A stretch of 64,000 bases of DNA from Planctomycetales bacterium 71-10 (GCA_001898385.1 MKTT01000067.1:48264-112263); one strand, 5' to 3'. Counted from the stretch's first letter, positions 24,530 through 33,827 are shown. Program-made: numbers and translations. The notes: generated by a model from the letters alone, not told the origin.

Positions 24530-26716
24530 ATGAGCGCAGCCCCTTCCACCTCGCCGGCGCCGTTCGGACAGGCCGCCGAGCACCTCCGCGTCCGGCTCCG
24601 CCCCGACCTGGTGGTCCAGCCCCAGTTCTACGAGGGGATGACCCACTACGTCGTCAAGGACCCGCTGGCGCTGAAGTACTTCCGGTTCAAGATCGAGGAA
24701 TACTTCCTCCTCCAGCAGTTCGACGGCAAGCAGAACCTCCAGGACGTCAAGCGGGCCTTCGAGCGCAAGTACCGGCCCCAGACGATCTCGATCGACGACC
24801 TCACCCGCTTCGTGGCCCAGCTCCACGAGGCGGGCGTGGTGGTCATCGACAGCCCGGAGCAGGCCGCCGCGCTGATCCGACGCCGCCGCAAGAACAAGTG
24901 GCGGAAGGTCTGGGGCTTCCTCGCCAACATCCTGTTCATCAAGATCCCGGTCATCGACCCCGAGCGGCTCCTGACCTGGATGTACCCCTACTTCCGCTGG
25001 ATCTACACCCGGACGTTCGTCGCCCTCAGCACCGGCCTGATGCTCGCGGCGATCACGCTGGTCGTCAGCCACTGGAGCGAGTTCTACGCCAAGCTCCCCG
25101 AGTTCCAGAGCTTCTTCAACTGGTGGACGATCTTCACGTTCTGGATCAGCCTGGCCGTCGTGAAGATCATCCACGAGTTCGGCCACGGCCTCACCGCCAA
25201 GCACTTCGGCGGCGAGGTCCACGAGATGGGGATGCTGTTCCTGGTCCTCACGCCCGCGCTCTATTGCGACGTGACCGACTCGTGGCTCCTCCCCAACAAG
25301 TGGCACCGGATCTGGATCTCGGCGGCGGGCATCTACGTCGAGCTGTTCCTGGCCTCGATCGCGACCTTCGTCTGGTTCAACACCGAGCAGGGGCTGCTGA
25401 ACAGCCTGGCGATGGCCGTCATGTTCATCTGCTCGGTGAACACGGTCCTGTTCAACGCCAACCCGCTGCTGCGGTACGACGGCTACTACGTGATGTCGGA
25501 CTGGCTGGAGATCCCCAACCTGCGGATCAAGAGCACGCAGTTCTTCACGTACCTGCTCCAGGAGAAGGTGCTGGGCCTGGAGGTGCCGGTCCAGAGCTAC
25601 CTGCCGCGGTCGCGGCGGACCCTGTTCGTGACCTACGCGATCGCCAGCTACCTGTACCGCTGGGTGGTGACGTTCAGCATCCTGTTCTTCCTGTCGCAGG
25701 TCCTCAAGCCGTACAAGCTCCAGGCGGTCAGCTACATGCTGGCCCTGGGCTCCATGGTGCCCATGGTGGGCATGCCCCTCTACCAGACCGTCAAGTTCCT
25801 ACGCACGCCCGGGAGGATGCGCAAGGTGAAGAAAGCACGAGCGGCGGCCTTCGCCGCGGCCTTCGCGGCCGTCGTGGCGGGCGTCCTGTTGATCCCCACC
25901 CCCCTCCGCGTCCAGGGGACCCTGGTCCTCTCCCCGGCCCATCCCGACGAGGTCTACTCCGAGGTCGAGGGCCGCCTCGTCGAGCTGGCCGTCCGCGACG
26001 CCGAGTGGGTCAAGGCCGGCACCGTCATCGCCAAGATGGTCAACCCGGAGAAGCAGCGCGAGCTGATCGAGCGCCAGGCCGAGCACGACTCGTACTGGGT
26101 CAAGGCCCTCTCCTACAGCCAGAGCCCCGAGAACGAGGGCCGCGCCCAGGCCCGCCAGAACGCCCGCATGGCCGAGGAGCTGGAGCCGGCCCTGGCCAAG
26201 CTCAGCGAGCAGCTCGGCAAGCTCGTCCTGACCGCCCCCCGCGACGGCCAGGTGCTGGGCCTGCCGCACGAGGAGACGCTCGGCCAGTGGGTCAAGCCGG
26301 GCAAGGCGTTCTGCGAGGTCGCCGACCCGCACGCGCTCGAGGCCCACCTGATCGTCGACCAGTCGGACATCGACCTGATCCGCATGGATCCCCCGCCGAC
26401 GGCCTGGGTCAAGGTCTACGGCCGCTCGGAGACCACGCTCAAGAGCCAGGTCGCCCAGATCGCCAAGCGCAACCGCGAGGAGATCCCCCCCGAACTGTCC
26501 AACACCGCCGGCGGCGAGATCGCCGCCAAGCCCGACCCCAAGACCGGCCAGATCAAGCCCCAGTCGGCCGTCTACGAGGTCGTCATCCCGGTCGACAACC
26601 CCCGCCTGGAGTTCCATCCCGGCCAGCGCGGCTTCGCCAAGATCGACGCCGGCCACGCCACCTTCGGCTGGTGGCTCTGGCGGCTCGTCACCAAGACGTT
26701 CCACTTCACCATCTGA
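24530..26716 (+). CDS. PqqD-like / M50 site-2 protease / HlyD fusion protein
   Basis: 728 residues in three parts. Residues about 25-115 look like a PqqD-type winged helix, a peptide-recognition fold (YVVKDPLALKYFRFKIEEYF). A polytopic M50 metalloprotease-like core follows, with the zinc motif HEFGH (about residues 215-219) and the third ligand region NPLLRYDGYY. After the last helix (AAFAAAFAAVVAGVLLIP) comes a HlyD-type lipoyl/hairpin domain (PDEVYSEVEGRLVELAVRDA, LVLTAPRDGQVLGLPHEE). Similar fusions occur in bacterial peptide-export or processing loci. All active-site residues are present. No ABC ATPase or RND pump is nearby, so the fusion may itself be the translocating component; this is inference. 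Confidence 0.85.
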   Translation: MSAAPSTSPAPFGQAAEHLRVRLRPDLVVQPQFYEGMTHYVVKDPLALKYFRFKIEEYFLLQQFDGKQNLQDVKRAFERKYRPQTISIDDLTRFVAQLHEAGVVVIDSPEQAAALIRRRRKNKWRKVWGFLANILFIKIPVIDPERLLTWMYPYFRWIYTRTFVALSTGLMLAAITLVVSHWSEFYAKLPEFQSFFNWWTIFTFWISLAVVKIIHEFGHGLTAKHFGGEVHEMGMLFLVLTPALYCDVTDSWLLPNKWHRIWISAAGIYVELFLASIATFVWFNTEQGLLNSLAMAVMFICSVNTVLFNANPLLRYDGYYVMSDWLEIPNLRIKSTQFFTYLLQEKVLGLEVPVQSYLPRSRRTLFVTYAIASYLYRWVVTFSILFFLSQVLKPYKLQAVSYMLALGSMVPMVGMPLYQTVKFLRTPGRMRKVKKARAAAFAAAFAAVVAGVLLIPTPLRVQGTLVLSPAHPDEVYSEVEGRLVELAVRDAEWVKAGTVIAKMVNPEKQRELIERQAEHDSYWVKALSYSQSPENEGRAQARQNARMAEELEPALAKLSEQLGKLVLTAPRDGQVLGLPHEETLGQWVKPGKAFCEVADPHALEAHLIVDQSDIDLIRMDPPPTAWVKVYGRSETTLKSQVAQIAKRNREEIPPELSNTAGGEIAAKPDPKTGQIKPQSAVYEVVIPVDNPRLEFHPGQRGFAKIDAGHATFGWWLWRLVTKTFHFTI

Positions 26717-26747
26717 CGGCCGATCCGCCCGTTCGACGACTCTCTTC

Positions 26748-26787
26748 GAGGCCCGCCCGCGACCCTCACCGGCCGCCGGCGGGCCTC
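26748..26787 (+). terminator. Hairpin after the adaptor/M50 operon
   Basis: GAGGCCCGCC and GGCGGGCCTC form a perfect 10-bp stem around a 20-base loop, starting 32 bases after the stop of the M50 fusion gene. No T-run follows. It is a likely operon terminator, since the next gene starts 127 bases further on. Confidence 0.55.
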
Positions 26788-26914
26788 GTCGCGCCACCGG
26801 CCGTCGCGATTTCGCGGCGAACTTCCGGCGGCCCGGCGTCGAATGATAGGTGGACCGACGAGGAGACCCCCGGCCCTCGGGCCGTCGGATGATAAATCGA
26901 GGAAGCGGAATCTG

Positions 26915-27664
26915 ATGAGCCTCTCGTGGAAACTCGGCCGCATCGCGGGGATCGACGTGTTCCTGCACCCGACGTTCCTGCTGCTCCTGCTGCTGCCCGG
27001 CGTGGCCGAACGGCTGCCGCTGCTGCTGGCGACGTTCGGCTGCGTGCTGCTGCACGAGCTGGGGCACGCCCTGGCCGCCCGGCGGTTCGGGATCGGTACG
27101 TCCGACATCACGCTCTATCCCATCGGCGGCGTCGCTCGCCTGACCCGGATGCCGCGCGCCCCGGGCGTGGAGCTGCTGATCGCCCTGGCGGGGCCGGCGG
27201 TGAACCTGGCGATCGCGGTCGGGCTGTATCCGCTCGCCCGGGGCGGGGGCGAGTTCCTGGCGGACCTGCTGGCGGTGAACCTGGTGCTGGCCCTGTTCAA
27301 CCTGATCCCGGCCTTCCCGATGGACGGCGGCCGGGTGCTCCGCGCCCTGCTGGGGGGCTGGATCGGCCGCGCCCGCGCGACGAGCTTCGCCGCGGCCGTC
27401 GGCCGTACCCTGGCCGTCGGCTTCGGCGTCTACAGCCTGCTTTCCTGGCAGCCGTTCCAGGCGGCCCTGGCCGCGTTCATCTACCTGGCCGCCGGGGCCG
27501 AGGAGGCGGGCGTCCTGGCCGACGAACGCCGACGCTCCGGCGCGGCCCGGGGGGTCGACTGGTCGGCCCCGGCCGGCTACCGCTGGATCCAGACCCATCC
27601 CGGCGTCTGGCGGCTGGCCCCGAAGGCATCGGCGCGAGACTCCTCGTGGAGCGGTGCCCGATGA
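26915..27664 (+). CDS. Site-2 protease family membrane metalloprotease
   Basis: 249 residues. The zinc motif HELGH is at residues 47-51 within a membrane helix, and the third ligand motif NLIPAFPMDGGR near residues 126-137, as in M50B proteases that cleave within membranes. CBS domains, present in many relatives, are absent; the C-terminus is instead soluble and Arg/Trp-rich. I chose the ATG at 26915, which has GAGGAAG upstream, over one 24 codons earlier whose extension is Arg/Pro-rich. The next small gene overlaps its stop (ATGA). Its closeness to another M50 protein suggests linked function but it has its own upstream hairpin. Confidence 0.9.
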   Translation: MSLSWKLGRIAGIDVFLHPTFLLLLLLPGVAERLPLLLATFGCVLLHELGHALAARRFGIGTSDITLYPIGGVARLTRMPRAPGVELLIALAGPAVNLAIAVGLYPLARGGGEFLADLLAVNLVLALFNLIPAFPMDGGRVLRALLGGWIGRARATSFAAAVGRTLAVGFGVYSLLSWQPFQAALAAFIYLAAGAEEAGVLADERRRSGAARGVDWSAPAGYRWIQTHPGVWRLAPKASARDSSWSGAR

Positions 27665-27891
27665 GCCTCCGCCCGGTCGTCGAGCTGGGCGTCGCCGAGG
27701 CTTACGCCATCCTCTCCGTCCGCCCCGGCGACGACGACCTCCCCCCGCTCGACGCGATCGAGAACGAGGACTGGGGCCGCGACTGGCTCCTGAGCCGCTT
27801 CGAGGCGATCCCCGCCGACGAGTTGGCCGCCCTGGGCCTGCGCTGGGACGACGGCCGGGGAGAGGACGACTGGACCTCTCCGCACTCGTAG
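27661..27891 (+). CDS. Small acidic protein coupled to the site-2 protease
   Basis: 76 residues, starting with an ATG that overlaps the previous stop by four bases (ATGA), which strongly supports translation. The sequence is acidic (PGDDDLPPLDAIENEDWGRD) with a short hydrophobic segment and no membrane helix. It could be a modulator or substrate of the upstream protease; no family recognised. Its stop codon lies at the edge of a palindromic repeat. Confidence 0.6.
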   Translation: MSLRPVVELGVAEAYAILSVRPGDDDLPPLDAIENEDWGRDWLLSRFEAIPADELAALGLRWDDGRGEDDWTSPHS

Positions 27892-27955
27892 GCTGGGTCT
27901 CGACCCAGCTCTCGCGAGCTTCGGCTTCTCCGGGCTGGGTCTCGACCCAGCCTAC
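27889..27955. repeat. Paired palindromic repeat between convergent genes
   Basis: Two copies of the palindrome GGCTGGGTC-TC-GACCCAGC(C) at about 27891-27909 and 27933-27952, the outer ends reading TAGGC and GCCTA. Between them is CTCGCGAGCTTCGGCTTCTC. The left copy provides the stop codon TAG of the small gene. It lies between convergent genes and may act as a bidirectional terminator. Confidence 0.7.
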
Positions 27956-27985
27956 AGGACCTGGAGGCGGAATCGGGACGGCCGA

Positions 27986-28600
27986 TCAGTCGGGCTGGAC
28001 CCGGATCGTCAGGTTCTTCCACTCGTAGTCGCCGGCCTTGTCGTAGAGGCCGAGGTGGCCGGCGGCGGGCTCGACGTCGTCGGCGGTGGTGACGAGGACG
28101 CCGTTGAGCCGGACCTCGACGTGCGCCCCGGCCGCCTTGAGGGCGAGCTTCTGCCATTCGCCGGGGGGCTTCGCGGCCGAATTCAGGGCGTCGGCCTTGC
28201 GTTCGAACCGGGGGGGGCTGGTGGCGTGGCCGAACAGCATGAGGCGGCCGTCGCCGTCGCCGAGGGGGATCTGGTAGCCGCGGGCCGGCCATCGGGGCTC
28301 GGCCTCGCCGGTCTCGGCCCCGGTGCGGAAGAAGAGTCCCCCTTCGGATCCCTCCTTCAGCATGCGGAACTCGGCCTCCAGCTCGAAGTTCTTGTACGCC
28401 TGGGCGGACCGGAGCCAGCCCTCGCCGGGCCTGGAGGCGAGCACGCCGTCGGCGACGGTGAAGCGGTCGGTGTGCTCGGCGACCCAGCCGGCCAGCGACT
28501 TGCCGTCGAACAGGGGGGCCGCCGCCGGGGGCTCCTCGGAGCCGGACAGGAGCCCGGTCGTTAGAAGGACGGCGGCGATCGCCCCCGGCAGACGTCTCAT
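27986..28600 (-). CDS. DUF1080 (3-keto-disaccharide hydrolase-like) exported protein
   Basis: 204 residues with a signal peptide (MRRLPGAIAAVLLTTGLLSG). The domain opens with PLFDGKSLAGWVAE and has the family's lectin-like beta-sandwich strands, for example NFELEAEFRMLKEGSEGGLFFRT and GYQIPLGDGDGRLM. DUF1080 proteins are abundant in planctomycetes and some hydrolyse 3-keto-glycosides or bind glycans. ATG at 28600; the frame continues upstream but there is no ribosome site. It is convergent with the small acidic gene. Confidence 0.88.
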   Translation of the reverse strand: MRRLPGAIAAVLLTTGLLSGSEEPPAAAPLFDGKSLAGWVAEHTDRFTVADGVLASRPGEGWLRSAQAYKNFELEAEFRMLKEGSEGGLFFRTGAETGEAEPRWPARGYQIPLGDGDGRLMLFGHATSPPRFERKADALNSAAKPPGEWQKLALKAAGAHVEVRLNGVLVTTADDVEPAAGHLGLYDKAGDYEWKNLTIRVQPD

Positions 28601-28742
28601 CGCTCGAAGCCTCGCGGTGCGGCATGCAAAAGTCCGGCGCGGGGGGCGATGGGCGACGCTCCCCGCATCCACACCCTGATTATGTCCTATCCGGGGGGCG
28701 AAGGGGGATTTCCCGGCGGCTTTTGCGGAAAACCGCGGATCG

Positions 28743-29963
28743 TCACCGGGCCCCGGGGACGTCGGCCTGGATCCGGGCGGCCAGGTAGTGGACCGGGTGC
28801 TTCATCCGGACCGCGGCCTCGGCCAGCCGGTCGAGCCGGCCGGAGCGCTGGCAAAGCTCGGCGATCGGCGGGCAGGCGAGCATACCCTCGGGGACGTCCA
28901 GCAGGTGCCGCGTCGCCTCCTCGACCGCCTCGTCCTCCCGGCCGACCCGCATCAGCAGGTTGACGAGCACCTGGGCGGGGAGCGTCGATTCCAGGTCGCC
29001 GTCCCCGGCCGCGGCCGGCGCGGGGAGCTTGGCCCGGAAGTGCTCGACCGCCGCGTCGACGTCCCGGCCGACGAGCGCCTTGAGGTAGACGTTGTGGTCC
29101 TCGAAGGTCTTCTCGAACGGCGGGGCCGAGTCGTACTGGAGCCGAGGCGAGAGCCGACGGCCGTACTCGGTCAGGTCGAGCGCCAGGCGGAGGATCTCGG
29201 GGTCGGTCGCCATGACCGACCAGCGGACGATGGTGGACAGGTGGGAGACGTCGGTGTGGTAGGCGTCCTCGGCGAACAGCCAGGGGCGGTCGGCGACCAT
29301 CTCGGCGAGCGAGGCCCCCGCCGCCGATTGCGGCTGGCCGCGGCGGGCGACGTCGGCCCGGACGTTGTCGACGAGCTGCTCGTGGAGGTGCCGGACCAGC
29401 TTCTCCACGCAGGCGACGCGGGCCGTCGGGTCGGCCGGCCCGGACTGCTCCAGCGACGTGATGGCCGAGCACGCCCCGTAGGAGCGCAGGATCCACTCGA
29501 AGCCCTTCGTCGGGTTGGCCCCCTGGTGGAAGGCGACCTCGATCAGCCGGCCCATCCGGTCCGGGTCGTCGGGCGTGGGGAGGTCTTCCAGCGCCTTCGC
29601 GACCGGCTCGGGCTCGCCGATGGCCTGGAAGTAGGCCCAGGCGGTGGGGACGTCGCCGGCCTCCAGGAACTTCGAGCCCACGCGGCGGAGGGCGTCGACG
29701 TAGCGGCCCTCGAACCGGACGCGGTCCTCCTCCGGCAGGTCGGCGTAGCGGCCGACCTGGATCAGCGGCAGCCCCAGCTCGTGGCGGGCCTTGAGCAGGA
29801 GGGCGTCGAGGAGCATCCGGTACTCGCCCCGGCCTTCCAGGTCGGCGACGAGGCGGTCGATGGCCTCGGCGGGGCCGCCGCCCTCAAGGGCGGCGTCGAG
29901 GTCGGGGAAGCCGGGCTCGGCGACGGCGGCCGTCGCGGCGTCCGGGGTCCTGGGGTCTCTCAT
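28743..29963 (-). CDS. Soluble alpha-helical repeat protein of unknown function
   Basis: 406 residues with no signal peptide or membrane segment. Helical pairs with TPR-like spacing can be seen, for example FLEAGDVPTAWAYFQAIGEP, QVLVNLLMRVGREDEAVEEA and ELCQRSGRLDRLAEAAVRMK. A conserved-looking core is HQGANPTKGFEWILRSYG. Related proteins probably exist in planctomycetes but I recognise no named family. It starts 46 bases after the LOG-type gene on the same strand and is probably co-transcribed with it. Confidence 0.65.
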   Translation of the reverse strand: MRDPRTPDAATAAVAEPGFPDLDAALEGGGPAEAIDRLVADLEGRGEYRMLLDALLLKARHELGLPLIQVGRYADLPEEDRVRFEGRYVDALRRVGSKFLEAGDVPTAWAYFQAIGEPEPVAKALEDLPTPDDPDRMGRLIEVAFHQGANPTKGFEWILRSYGACSAITSLEQSGPADPTARVACVEKLVRHLHEQLVDNVRADVARRGQPQSAAGASLAEMVADRPWLFAEDAYHTDVSHLSTIVRWSVMATDPEILRLALDLTEYGRRLSPRLQYDSAPPFEKTFEDHNVYLKALVGRDVDAAVEHFRAKLPAPAAAGDGDLESTLPAQVLVNLLMRVGREDEAVEEATRHLLDVPEGMLACPPIAELCQRSGRLDRLAEAAVRMKHPVHYLAARIQADVPGAR

Positions 29964-30009
29964 CGGCGGTCGTCCCCCGTGGGGTCGGGTGGGCTCGGTC
30001 GTGGCGGGA

Positions 30010-30972
30010 TCATTCGGCGTCGGACTTGGCGGGGTCGACGGCCGTCGCGGGCGCTCCGGGCGGGTCGGCGTCCAGGCTCGCGCCGACGGATTGCTTCCAG
30101 GCCTCCCAGCAGCGCGACTGGTAGCATTCTACGAGCAGGTCGCGGATTTCTTCGAGCGAATCCGTCACGATCAGCAGGTTCATGTCCTCCGGCGAGATCG
30201 TCTTCCGCTCCAGCAGGGTGCCGAGGACCCAGTCGACGAGGCCCTTCCAGTAGGCCGAGCCGTACAGGATGATCGGGAACCGCTTGATCTTGCGCGTCTG
30301 GACCAGGGTGAGGGCCTCGAACAGCTCGTCGAGCGTGCCGAAGCCGCCGGGGAAGATGACGAAGCCGTCGGAGAACTTGACGAACATGGTCTTCCGCACG
30401 AAGAAGTAGCGGAAGTTGACCGAGACGTCGGTGTAGGGGTTCCCCTCCTGCTCGAACGGAAGCTCGATGTTGCAGCCGATCGAGACGCCGTCGGCCTCCT
30501 GGGCGCCGCGGTTGGCGGCCTCCATGATGCCGGGCCCGCCGCCGGTGATGACGGCGAAGCCGGCCTCGGCGAGCAGGCCGCCCAGCCGGCGGGCGTCCTC
30601 GTACAGCGGATCCCCCTCGGCGATGCGGGCCGACCCGAACACGGAGACCGCCGCCCCCAGCTCGGCCAGGGCGTTGATGCCGTGGACGAACTCGCCCTGG
30701 ATGCGGAGGACGCGCCAGGGCTCCTCGTGGGTGAAGGCGCCCAGCTCGGGCATGCGGGGGGTGGGGATGCGCCCGACGTTGGCGTTCGGGCGGTTGAGGA
30801 GCTGTTCGTCCTCGGTCGGCTCCTTGAGGGCCGCGCGGGCGTTGGCCCCGGTGCGGAAGGCCGGCCGGGGCTTCCGGATGCGCGGCTCCTCGCGGTCGGG
30901 CCCCGGGTTCGGGCTTCCGTTCGCCGCGTCGCACGCCGGCCGGGGCGTGCGTCCGTCTTGGTCGTGGTCCAT
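30010..30972 (-). CDS. LOG family protein (TIGR00730 type)
   Basis: 320 residues. The Rossmann-like core holds the family signatures GGGPGIMEAANRGA and PGGFGTLDELFEAL, together with VFGSARI near the start of the domain. LOG proteins release cytokinin base from the riboside monophosphate, and bacterial relatives act as nucleotide 5'-monophosphate nucleosidases. About 75 N-terminal residues are an Arg/Pro-rich, probably disordered extension before GAFTHEEPWRVLRIQGEF. ATG at 30972. Divergent from hemE across 181 bases, in which TTATACATACG may be a -10 region. Confidence 0.88.
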   Translation of the reverse strand: MDHDQDGRTPRPACDAANGSPNPGPDREEPRIRKPRPAFRTGANARAALKEPTEDEQLLNRPNANVGRIPTPRMPELGAFTHEEPWRVLRIQGEFVHGINALAELGAAVSVFGSARIAEGDPLYEDARRLGGLLAEAGFAVITGGGPGIMEAANRGAQEADGVSIGCNIELPFEQEGNPYTDVSVNFRYFFVRKTMFVKFSDGFVIFPGGFGTLDELFEALTLVQTRKIKRFPIILYGSAYWKGLVDWVLGTLLERKTISPEDMNLLIVTDSLEEIRDLLVECYQSRCWEAWKQSVGASLDADPPGAPATAVDPAKSDAE

Positions 30973-31153
30973 GGAACCGTCCGCTTTCCTGTCGATCCGC
31001 GGGAGAGGCCGGCGGCCCGCTCGCTGCGGCCCGGCTCCTCATTATACATACGCACGGGGGGAGACGTCCGCCGGCGCGTCTCGTCGGCCGGGGGGCCGTC
31101 CGGTTAGGATGGAGGCCGCGACCGGACCCCGCCCTCTCAGGATCGCCCGACCG

Positions 31154-32224
31154 ATGACGACCGACCCCGCGCCTCAACCGACCACGACGGACGCCCTGTG
31201 GAACAGCCGGTTCCTCCGGGCCTGCCGCCGCGAACCCGTCGACGCCACGCCCGTCTGGCTGATGCGGCAGGCGGGGCGATACATGGCCGAATACCGCTCG
31301 CTCCGGTCCAAGGTGTCCTTCCTGGAACTGTGCAAGAACCCCGAGCTGGCCGCGGAGACCACCATCTTCGCCGCCGAGGTCCTGGGGGTGGACGCGGCCA
31401 TCCTCTTCGCCGACATCCTCCTGATCCTGGAGCCGCTGGGCTTCGACCTGGAATTCTCCAAGGGCGAAGGCCCCGTCATCCACAACCCGGTCCGCGAGGC
31501 GGGCGACGTCGCCGGGCTCCGGCCGCTGGAGGACGTCTCGGCGCTGGGGTACGTCTACGAGGCCGTCCGGAAGATCCGCGACGGGCTCCCCGGGAACATC
31601 CCCCTGATCGGCTTCGCGGGTGCCCCGTTCACCCTGGCCTGCTACGCCATCGAGGGGGGCGGCTCGCGGAACTACGAGAAGGCCAAGACCTTCATGTACT
31701 CCGACCCCGGGGCCTGGGACGCCTTGATGACCGTGCTGACCGAATCCACCGCCCGCTACCTCAACGCCCAGGTGACGGCCGGGGCCCAGGCCGTGCAGGT
31801 CTTCGACAGTTGGGTCGGCTCGCTGGGGCCGGACGACTACCGGCGGTTCGTCCAGCCCCACATGAAGCGGCTGTTCGCGGCGATCGACCCCTCGGTCCCC
31901 AAGATCCACTTCGGGACCGACACCGGCTCCCTGCTGGAACTCCAGCGCGACGCCGGCGGCGACGTCATCGGCCTGGACTGGCGGGTGGAGCTGGACCGCT
32001 GCTGGGATCGGCTGGGGCCCGAGGTCGGCGTCCAGGGGAACCTCGACCCCGTCGTCCTGTTCGCCCCGCTCGCCGAGATCGCCCGCCAGACGCGCCGGAT
32101 TTTGGGCCAGGCGGCGAACCGCCCCGGCCACATCTTCAACCTGGGCCACGGGATCCTGCCGCACACCCCGGTCGACCACGTCCGGGCCCTGGTGCAGATG
32201 GTCCACGAGTTCTCCGCGCGATGA
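31154..32224 (+). CDS. hemE: Uroporphyrinogen decarboxylase
   Basis: 356 residues, full length. Signature 1 RQAGRYMAEYR and the region GFAGAPFTLACYAIEGGGSR identify HemE, which decarboxylates uroporphyrinogen III to coproporphyrinogen III. Further active-site segments include FADILLILEPLGF and the C-terminal NLGHGILPHTPVDHV. The gene for a protoporphyrinogen oxidase-type enzyme starts 91 bases downstream on the same strand, so haem synthesis steps are grouped, though no hemN or hemH lies in the window. Confidence 0.96.
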   Translation: MTTDPAPQPTTTDALWNSRFLRACRREPVDATPVWLMRQAGRYMAEYRSLRSKVSFLELCKNPELAAETTIFAAEVLGVDAAILFADILLILEPLGFDLEFSKGEGPVIHNPVREAGDVAGLRPLEDVSALGYVYEAVRKIRDGLPGNIPLIGFAGAPFTLACYAIEGGGSRNYEKAKTFMYSDPGAWDALMTVLTESTARYLNAQVTAGAQAVQVFDSWVGSLGPDDYRRFVQPHMKRLFAAIDPSVPKIHFGTDTGSLLELQRDAGGDVIGLDWRVELDRCWDRLGPEVGVQGNLDPVVLFAPLAEIARQTRRILGQAANRPGHIFNLGHGILPHTPVDHVRALVQMVHEFSAR

Positions 32225-32315
32225 CCCCCCTGGCGAAATCGTGAAGGATCGGCGAAAATGGCGGGATGAGGGGACGAGGGACCGGGAGGGGTTTCCGGAG
32301 AAGGGACTCGACCTG

Positions 32316-33800
32316 ATGGTGACGACGACCGATCGGAATGCGGGCGGGAAGGCCGCGGGCCGGGTGGTGGTGATCGGCGGGGGGCTCTCGGGCCTGGCCG
32401 TCGCCAGCCGCCTCCAGCAGGCCGCGGACGCCGCGCGCCGGCCGACGGAGGTCGTCGTCCTGGAGGCCAAGGACCGCGTCGGCGGGCTGATCGCCACCGA
32501 GCGTCGCGACGGCTTCACCCTGGAGCGCGGGCCGGACTCGTTCATCACGAACAAGCCGTGGGCCCTGGACCTCTGCCGCCGGCTGGACCTGGAAGGCCAG
32601 CTCATCGAGGCCGAGGCGTCGCACCGGCGGTCGTTCGTGGTCCGCAAGGGGAAGCTGCTGGCCGCGCCCGAGGGGTTCGTCCTGATGGCCCCGCACCGGA
32701 TCTCGCCCGTGCTGGCCTCGCCGATCCTCTCCCCCTGGGGCAAGCTCCGGCTGCTGATGGAGGCCCTGATCCCGCGCCGGGAGTCCGACGCGGAGGAGTC
32801 GCTGGCCGCCTTCGCGCGGCGCCGCCTGGGGCGCGAGGCGTTCGACCGCCTGGTCCAGCCGCTGGTGGGCGGCAGCTACACCGGCGACCCCAACAACCTG
32901 AGCCTCCGGGCCACGCTGCCGCAGTTCCTGGAGATGGAGCGCGAGCACGGCGGCCTGATCCGCGCCGCATGGCGGCGCCGCAAGGAGGCCGACGCCCGGA
33001 TCGAGACCGAGTCGTCCGGCGCCCGCTACGGCATGTTCGTCTCGCTGGCCGACGGCATGGGCGAGCTGCCGCGGGCCCTGGCCGCCGGGCTGCGGCCGGG
33101 GACGGTCCGGCTCAACGCGCCCGTCCGCCGGCTGAGCCGGGCGGCGCACGGCTCGGGATGGGTCGTGGAGCCGCTGAACGGCCCGCCGATCGAGGCCGAC
33201 GCCGTCGTCGCGACGACCGAGGCCCACGCCACGGCCCGCATGATCGACGGCTGCGATCCCTCGCTGGCGCTGCAACTCCGGGCGATCCCCTACGCCTCGT
33301 CGATCATCGTGAACGTCGCCTACCGCCGCGAGCGCGTGAAGCACCCGCTCGACGGCTTCGGCTTCGTGGTGCCGTCGATCGAGGGGCGTCGGATCTTCGC
33401 GGCGTCGTTCCTCAACGTGAAGTTCCCCCGCCGCGCCCCGGAGAAGACGGCCCTGATCCGCGCCTTCGTCGGCGGCGGCTCCCAGCCCGAGCTGTTCGAC
33501 CTCGACGACGACGAGGTCCGCCGGGTCGTCGCCGCCGAGCTGGGCGAGCTGATCGGCGCGTCCGGCCCGCCGATCTTCATGGAGATCGCCCGCCACCCCC
33601 GGTCGATGCCCCAGTACGTCCTGGGCCACCTGGAGGCCGTGGAGACGATCCGCCGCAAGGCCGCGATGCACCCCGGCCTCTTCCTGGCCGGCGTGGCCTA
33701 CGACGGCGTCGGCATCCCCGACTGCATCCGCGCCGCCGAGTCGACCGCCGACGCCGTCCTCGCCCGCCTCGCCGACCCCGGCTCCATCGCCGCCGCCTGA
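32316..33800 (+). CDS. hemY: Protoporphyrinogen/coproporphyrinogen oxidase, FAD-dependent
   Basis: 494 residues. The FAD-binding GxGxxG region VVVIGGGLSGLAVASRL (residues 17-33) is followed by VVLEAKDRVGGLIATE and ERGPDSFITNKP, typical of HemY-type enzymes, and the C-terminal FAD segment GLFLAGVAYDGVGIPDCIRA. It oxidises protoporphyrinogen IX or, in the coproporphyrin-dependent branch, coproporphyrinogen III; sequence alone does not decide. I took the ATG at 32316 rather than one 25 codons earlier, since the added residues are charged and unlike the family. Confidence 0.92.
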   Translation: MVTTTDRNAGGKAAGRVVVIGGGLSGLAVASRLQQAADAARRPTEVVVLEAKDRVGGLIATERRDGFTLERGPDSFITNKPWALDLCRRLDLEGQLIEAEASHRRSFVVRKGKLLAAPEGFVLMAPHRISPVLASPILSPWGKLRLLMEALIPRRESDAEESLAAFARRRLGREAFDRLVQPLVGGSYTGDPNNLSLRATLPQFLEMEREHGGLIRAAWRRRKEADARIETESSGARYGMFVSLADGMGELPRALAAGLRPGTVRLNAPVRRLSRAAHGSGWVVEPLNGPPIEADAVVATTEAHATARMIDGCDPSLALQLRAIPYASSIIVNVAYRRERVKHPLDGFGFVVPSIEGRRIFAASFLNVKFPRRAPEKTALIRAFVGGGSQPELFDLDDDEVRRVVAAELGELIGASGPPIFMEIARHPRSMPQYVLGHLEAVETIRRKAAMHPGLFLAGVAYDGVGIPDCIRAAESTADAVLARLADPGSIAAA

Positions 33801-33827
33801 TCGGCCCCCCGGAGAACGAGGCGACCC

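Noticed and set aside
19020..24533. An 1837-codon open frame on the plus strand, and a 1074-codon one on the minus strand at 21325-24549
   Set aside because: Both are shadows of the well-supported porin, adaptor and Fur genes; the translations are Arg/Gly/Pro- or Asp/Leu/Val-rich without domains, as expected from high GC content.
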